This document shows, piece after piece, positions 6,491 to 8,970 of a stretch of DNA of 8,970 nt. Below the pieces are notes generated by a model. That model saw nothing but the letters and a program-made list of their open reading frames with translations. It was not told where the DNA came from and did not search any database. The stretch covers positions 1-8,970 of the forward strand of contig JAJKJG010000299.1 in the NCBI GenBank assembly GCA_021154065.1. The letters are read 5' to 3'. The position numbers were made by a program, and so were the translations under genes. Every line of letters starts with the position of its first letter. Position 1 is the stretch's first letter. The stretch comes from Methylobacterium sp. (lineage in GTDB: Bacteria; Pseudomonadota; Alphaproteobacteria; Rhizobiales; Beijerinckiaceae).

Positions 6491-8970
6491 CTACTCGGCG
6501 GCGATCGGCAGCGCCGGCGACGGCGCGCGGAAACGGGCGAGAAGCTCGGCCTCCTCCCGCTTTGCCGCCTCGAGGTTGCGGGCCTTGATGTGGCCGAAGC
6601 CGCGGATCTTTTTCGGCAGGTTCGCGAGGCCGACCGCTATGGCGTGGTTCTGCGGCGCGAGCGTCGCGACGATCTCGCTAAGGAGCGCCTCGTAGTCGCC
6701 GATCAGCCGGCGCTCGACCTTGCGCTCATGGGTGTAGCCGAAGAGGTCGAACGGCGTGCCGCGCAAGCCCTTCAGTTTCGCCAGCACCGCGAAGGCCTTC
6801 AGCATCCAGGGTCCGAAGCTCATCTTGCGCGGCAAGCCCGTGGTCTTGTCGCGGCGGGCGAGGAGCGGCGGCGCCATGTGGAATTCGTAGCGCAGGTTCT
6901 TGCCTTCGAAGGCCGCCGCGACCTGCTTCTCGAAGTGACCGTTGGTGTAGAGCCGGCCGACCTCGTACTCGTCTTTGTAGGCCATGAGCGCGAACAGCGA
7001 GCGCGCCGCGGCCTCCGTGAGCGCGGTCGAGTTCGCGACCGTGCGCGCCTCGGCCTCGCGCACGCGCTCGATCGCTAAGCGGTAGCGCTCGGCATAGGCG
7101 GCGTTCTGGTAGTCGGTCAGGTATGCGATCCGGCGGGCGATGATCTCGTCGAGGCTCTGCGAGAGGTGGCGCGACTCGGTCGTCTCGGTGAGCTCGCCCA
7201 TGAGGCCGCCGACGACCTTAGGCTCGGCCGCGGCGCGGCGGCCCCAATCGAAGGCGTCGAGGTTCATCTTCACGGCTTCGCCGTTGAGCTCGATCGCGTG
7301 CCGGATGGCGGCGCCCGAGAGCGGCACCCGGCCGAGCTGATAGGCGAAGCCGAGCATGAACATATTCGCCGCGATGGCATTGCCGAGGATGCCGGTCGCG
7401 ATCGCGGTCGCGTCGACGAAATCGACGCGCTCGCCGCCGGCGGCCGCCGTGATCGCGCGCTTGATGCGCGCCGCCGGGAGCGAGAAATCGGCGTTGCGGG
7501 TGAAGTCGCCGGGCATGATCTCGGCGGTGTTGACGACGAGCCCGGTGCGGCCCGGCGCCACCGAGGCCAGCACCTTCTTCGTGCCGGTGACGACGAGGTC
7601 GCAACCGAGCACGAGGTCGGCGGCGCCAGCGGTGACGCGGATGGCGTGGATATCGTCCTGATCGTTCGCGAGACGGACATGGCTGTAGACGGCGCCGCCC
7701 TTCTGGGCGAGGCCGGCCATGTCGATCATGCCGCAGCCCTTGCCCTCGAGATGCGCCGCCATGCCGAGGATCGCGCCGATGGTGACGACGCCGGTGCCGC
7801 CGACGCCGGTCACGACGATGTTGAAGGTCTTCTCGATCGCCGGGATGGCGGGCTCCGGGAGCGCCGCGAAGGTCATGCCTTCGGTCCTCACCGTCGCCGG
7901 CACGGCCTTGCGCGGGGTCGCGCCATGCACGGTCACGAAGGACGGGCAGAAGCCCTTCACGCAGGAGAAGTCCTTGTTGCAGTTCGACTGGTCGATCTGG
8001 CGCTTGCGGCCGAACTCGGTCTCGACCGGCTGCACCGCGACGCAGTTCGACTGCACCGAGCAGTCGCCGCAGGCCTCGCAGACGAGATCGTTGATGATCA
8101 CCCGCTTGTCCGGGTCGGGGAACGAGCCGCGCTTGCGGCGCCGGCGCTTCTCGGCGGCGCAGGTCTGGTCGTAGATCAGCACCGAGACGCCGGGCACCTC
8201 GGCGAGCTCGCGCTGCACGCGCTCGAGATCGTCGCGGTGGTCGATGGTCATGCCCGACGGCCACTGGATCGACGACGGATACTTGTCGGGTTCGTCGGTG
8301 ACGAGCGCGATGCGCTCGGCGCCCTCGGCGCGGACCTGGCGCGCGATCATGTCGACCGTCAGCCCGCCCTCGTGCTGCTGCCCGCCGGTCATGGCGACGG
8401 CGTCGTTGAACAGGATCTTGTAGGTGACCGTGGTCTTGGTGTGGATCGCCCAGCGCAGCGCCAGCGAGCCCGAGTGGTTGTAGGTGCCGTCGCCGAGGTT
8501 CTGGAAGACGTGCTTGCGGGTCGAGAAGTTCGATTCGCCGATCCAGTTGGCGCCCTCGCCGCCCATCTGGGTGTAGCCGTCGGTCTTGCGGTCCATCCAG
8601 CTCGCCATGAAGTGGCAGCCGATGCCGGCATAGGCGCGCATGCCCTCCGGCACGACGGTCGAGGTGTTGTGCGGGCAGCCGGAGCAGAAATGCGGCGTGC
8701 GCACGGCGACGTCGCTCGTCGCGGCGAGCATCGCCTGGGCCTGCTTCAGGCGCGATACGCGGCCGTGGAGATCGTCGTTGTTGTGATATTTCAACAGCCG
8801 CTCGCCGATGGCGATCGCGATATCGTTGAGGTCGAGCGGCCATGGGCAGGCAACCTTGAACAGCCTCAGCCCGATCCGGTCGGCGCGCGCTTCGTCGATG
8901 CCGAGATCGTCGAGCGCCTGGCGCACGTCGAGATAGCTCTTGCCGACGGTGATGATGCCGATCTTGGCGC
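6491..8970 (-). CDS. Fused indolepyruvate:ferredoxin oxidoreductase (iorA-iorB type), N-terminus beyond window edge
   Basis: This frame enters from the right edge and ends at TAG 6493-6491, giving 825 visible residues. The family oxidatively decarboxylates arylpyruvates (indolepyruvate, phenylpyruvate) to arylacetyl-CoA using thiamine diphosphate and ferredoxin. The visible start, AKIGIITVGKSYLDVRQALD, is already inside the protein; bacterial fused forms are about 1,150-1,200 residues, so about a third is missing, mainly the pyrimidine-binding domain. Domains in order: CSGCPHN (95-101) and the ThDP/Mg site GDGTYNHSG (159-167) with NDAVAMTGGQ; a cysteine cluster CEACGDCSVQSNC (297-309) and CNKDFSCVKGFC (330-341), likely Fe-S ligands; the gamma-type domain starting VVTGVGGTGVVTIG (385-398); and a C-terminal region from about 600 (SLDEIIARRIAYLTDYQN) that matches the extra domain seen only in bacterial fused forms. 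The next gene, an acyl-CoA ligase, lies 198 nt downstream on the same strand. Substrate preference is not readable. Confidence 0.94.
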   Translation of the reverse strand, partial: AKIGIITVGKSYLDVRQALDDLGIDEARADRIGLRLFKVACPWPLDLNDIAIAIGERLLKYHNNDDLHGRVSRLKQAQAMLAATSDVAVRTPHFCSGCPHNTSTVVPEGMRAYAGIGCHFMASWMDRKTDGYTQMGGEGANWIGESNFSTRKHVFQNLGDGTYNHSGSLALRWAIHTKTTVTYKILFNDAVAMTGGQQHEGGLTVDMIARQVRAEGAERIALVTDEPDKYPSSIQWPSGMTIDHRDDLERVQRELAEVPGVSVLIYDQTCAAEKRRRRKRGSFPDPDKRVIINDLVCEACGDCSVQSNCVAVQPVETEFGRKRQIDQSNCNKDFSCVKGFCPSFVTVHGATPRKAVPATVRTEGMTFAALPEPAIPAIEKTFNIVVTGVGGTGVVTIGAILGMAAHLEGKGCGMIDMAGLAQKGGAVYSHVRLANDQDDIHAIRVTAGAADLVLGCDLVVTGTKKVLASVAPGRTGLVVNTAEIMPGDFTRNADFSLPAARIKRAITAAAGGERVDFVDATAIATGILGNAIAANMFMLGFAYQLGRVPLSGAAIRHAIELNGEAVKMNLDAFDWGRRAAAEPKVVGGLMGELTETTESRHLSQSLDEIIARRIAYLTDYQNAAYAERYRLAIERVREAEARTVANSTALTEAAARSLFALMAYKDEYEVGRLYTNGHFEKQVAAAFEGKNLRYEFHMAPPLLARRDKTTGLPRKMSFGPWMLKAFAVLAKLKGLRGTPFDLFGYTHERKVERRLIGDYEALLSEIVATLAPQNHAIAVGLANLPKKIRGFGHIKARNLEAAKREEAELLARFRAPSPALPIAAE

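Noticed and set aside
5276..7078. 600-codon open frame on the plus strand opposite the ligase and oxidoreductase
   Set aside because: It runs across two well-supported minus-strand genes and their intergenic gap, is rich in Arg, Asp, Val and Leu with no recognisable domain, and is the expected antisense by-product of high-GC third positions.
8924..8926. GTG at 8926 as the oxidoreductase start
   Set aside because: The frame is open to the right edge and the residues upstream (AKIGIITVGKSYLD) read as conserved family sequence, so this GTG is an internal valine codon.
1..8970. CRISPR array, tRNA or rRNA genes, insertion sequence or phage module
   Set aside because: No regularly spaced repeats, cloverleaf sequence, transposase or integrase motifs, or target-site duplications were seen on either strand.

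Overview
The window comes from a high-GC bacterium (about two-thirds G+C by eye). The gene families and the G/C-rich third codon positions fit an alphaproteobacterium, probably of the Hyphomicrobiales (Rhizobiales) type. That placement is inference from gene style and layout, not from a marker gene. No rRNA, tRNA, CRISPR array, transposase or phage gene was seen. All supported genes lie on the minus strand, so transcription runs from the right edge of the window to the left.

Layout in order of transcription: (1) 8970 to 6491, the C-terminal two-thirds of a fused, iorA-iorB-type indolepyruvate:ferredoxin oxidoreductase, whose 5' end lies beyond the window. (2) A 198-nt gap with two inverted repeats. 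(3) 6292 to 4307, an AMP-forming long-chain-type acyl-CoA ligase. (4) A 199-nt gap holding two inverted copies of a C/G-tract repeat. (5) 4107 to 3307, a LivG-type ABC ATPase. (6) 3293 to 2202, a LivH-type permease. (7) 2200 to 1130, a LivM-type permease. (8) An 86-nt gap with a perfect 7-bp hairpin. (9) 1043 to beyond position 1, a periplasmic substrate-binding protein (LivK type) lacking only its C-terminal end.

How the genes may work together: the solute-binding protein captures a substrate in the periplasm, LivH and LivM form the channel, and LivG supplies ATP hydrolysis. The usual second ATPase (LivF) is not in the window and may lie just past the left edge. An acyl-CoA ligase just upstream of the ATPase, and an aryl-2-oxoacid oxidoreductase before that, suggest that the transported compound may be an aromatic or other carboxylic acid that is turned into a CoA thioester, rather than a plain branched-chain amino acid. 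The oxidoreductase family converts arylpyruvates to arylacetyl-CoA. The substrate link is inference from gene order.

I found no clearly new biological system. The points most worth a second look are the paired inverted repeats between the ligase and transporter genes, the cysteine pattern in the middle of the oxidoreductase, and the predicted coupling of transporter, ligase and oxidoreductase.
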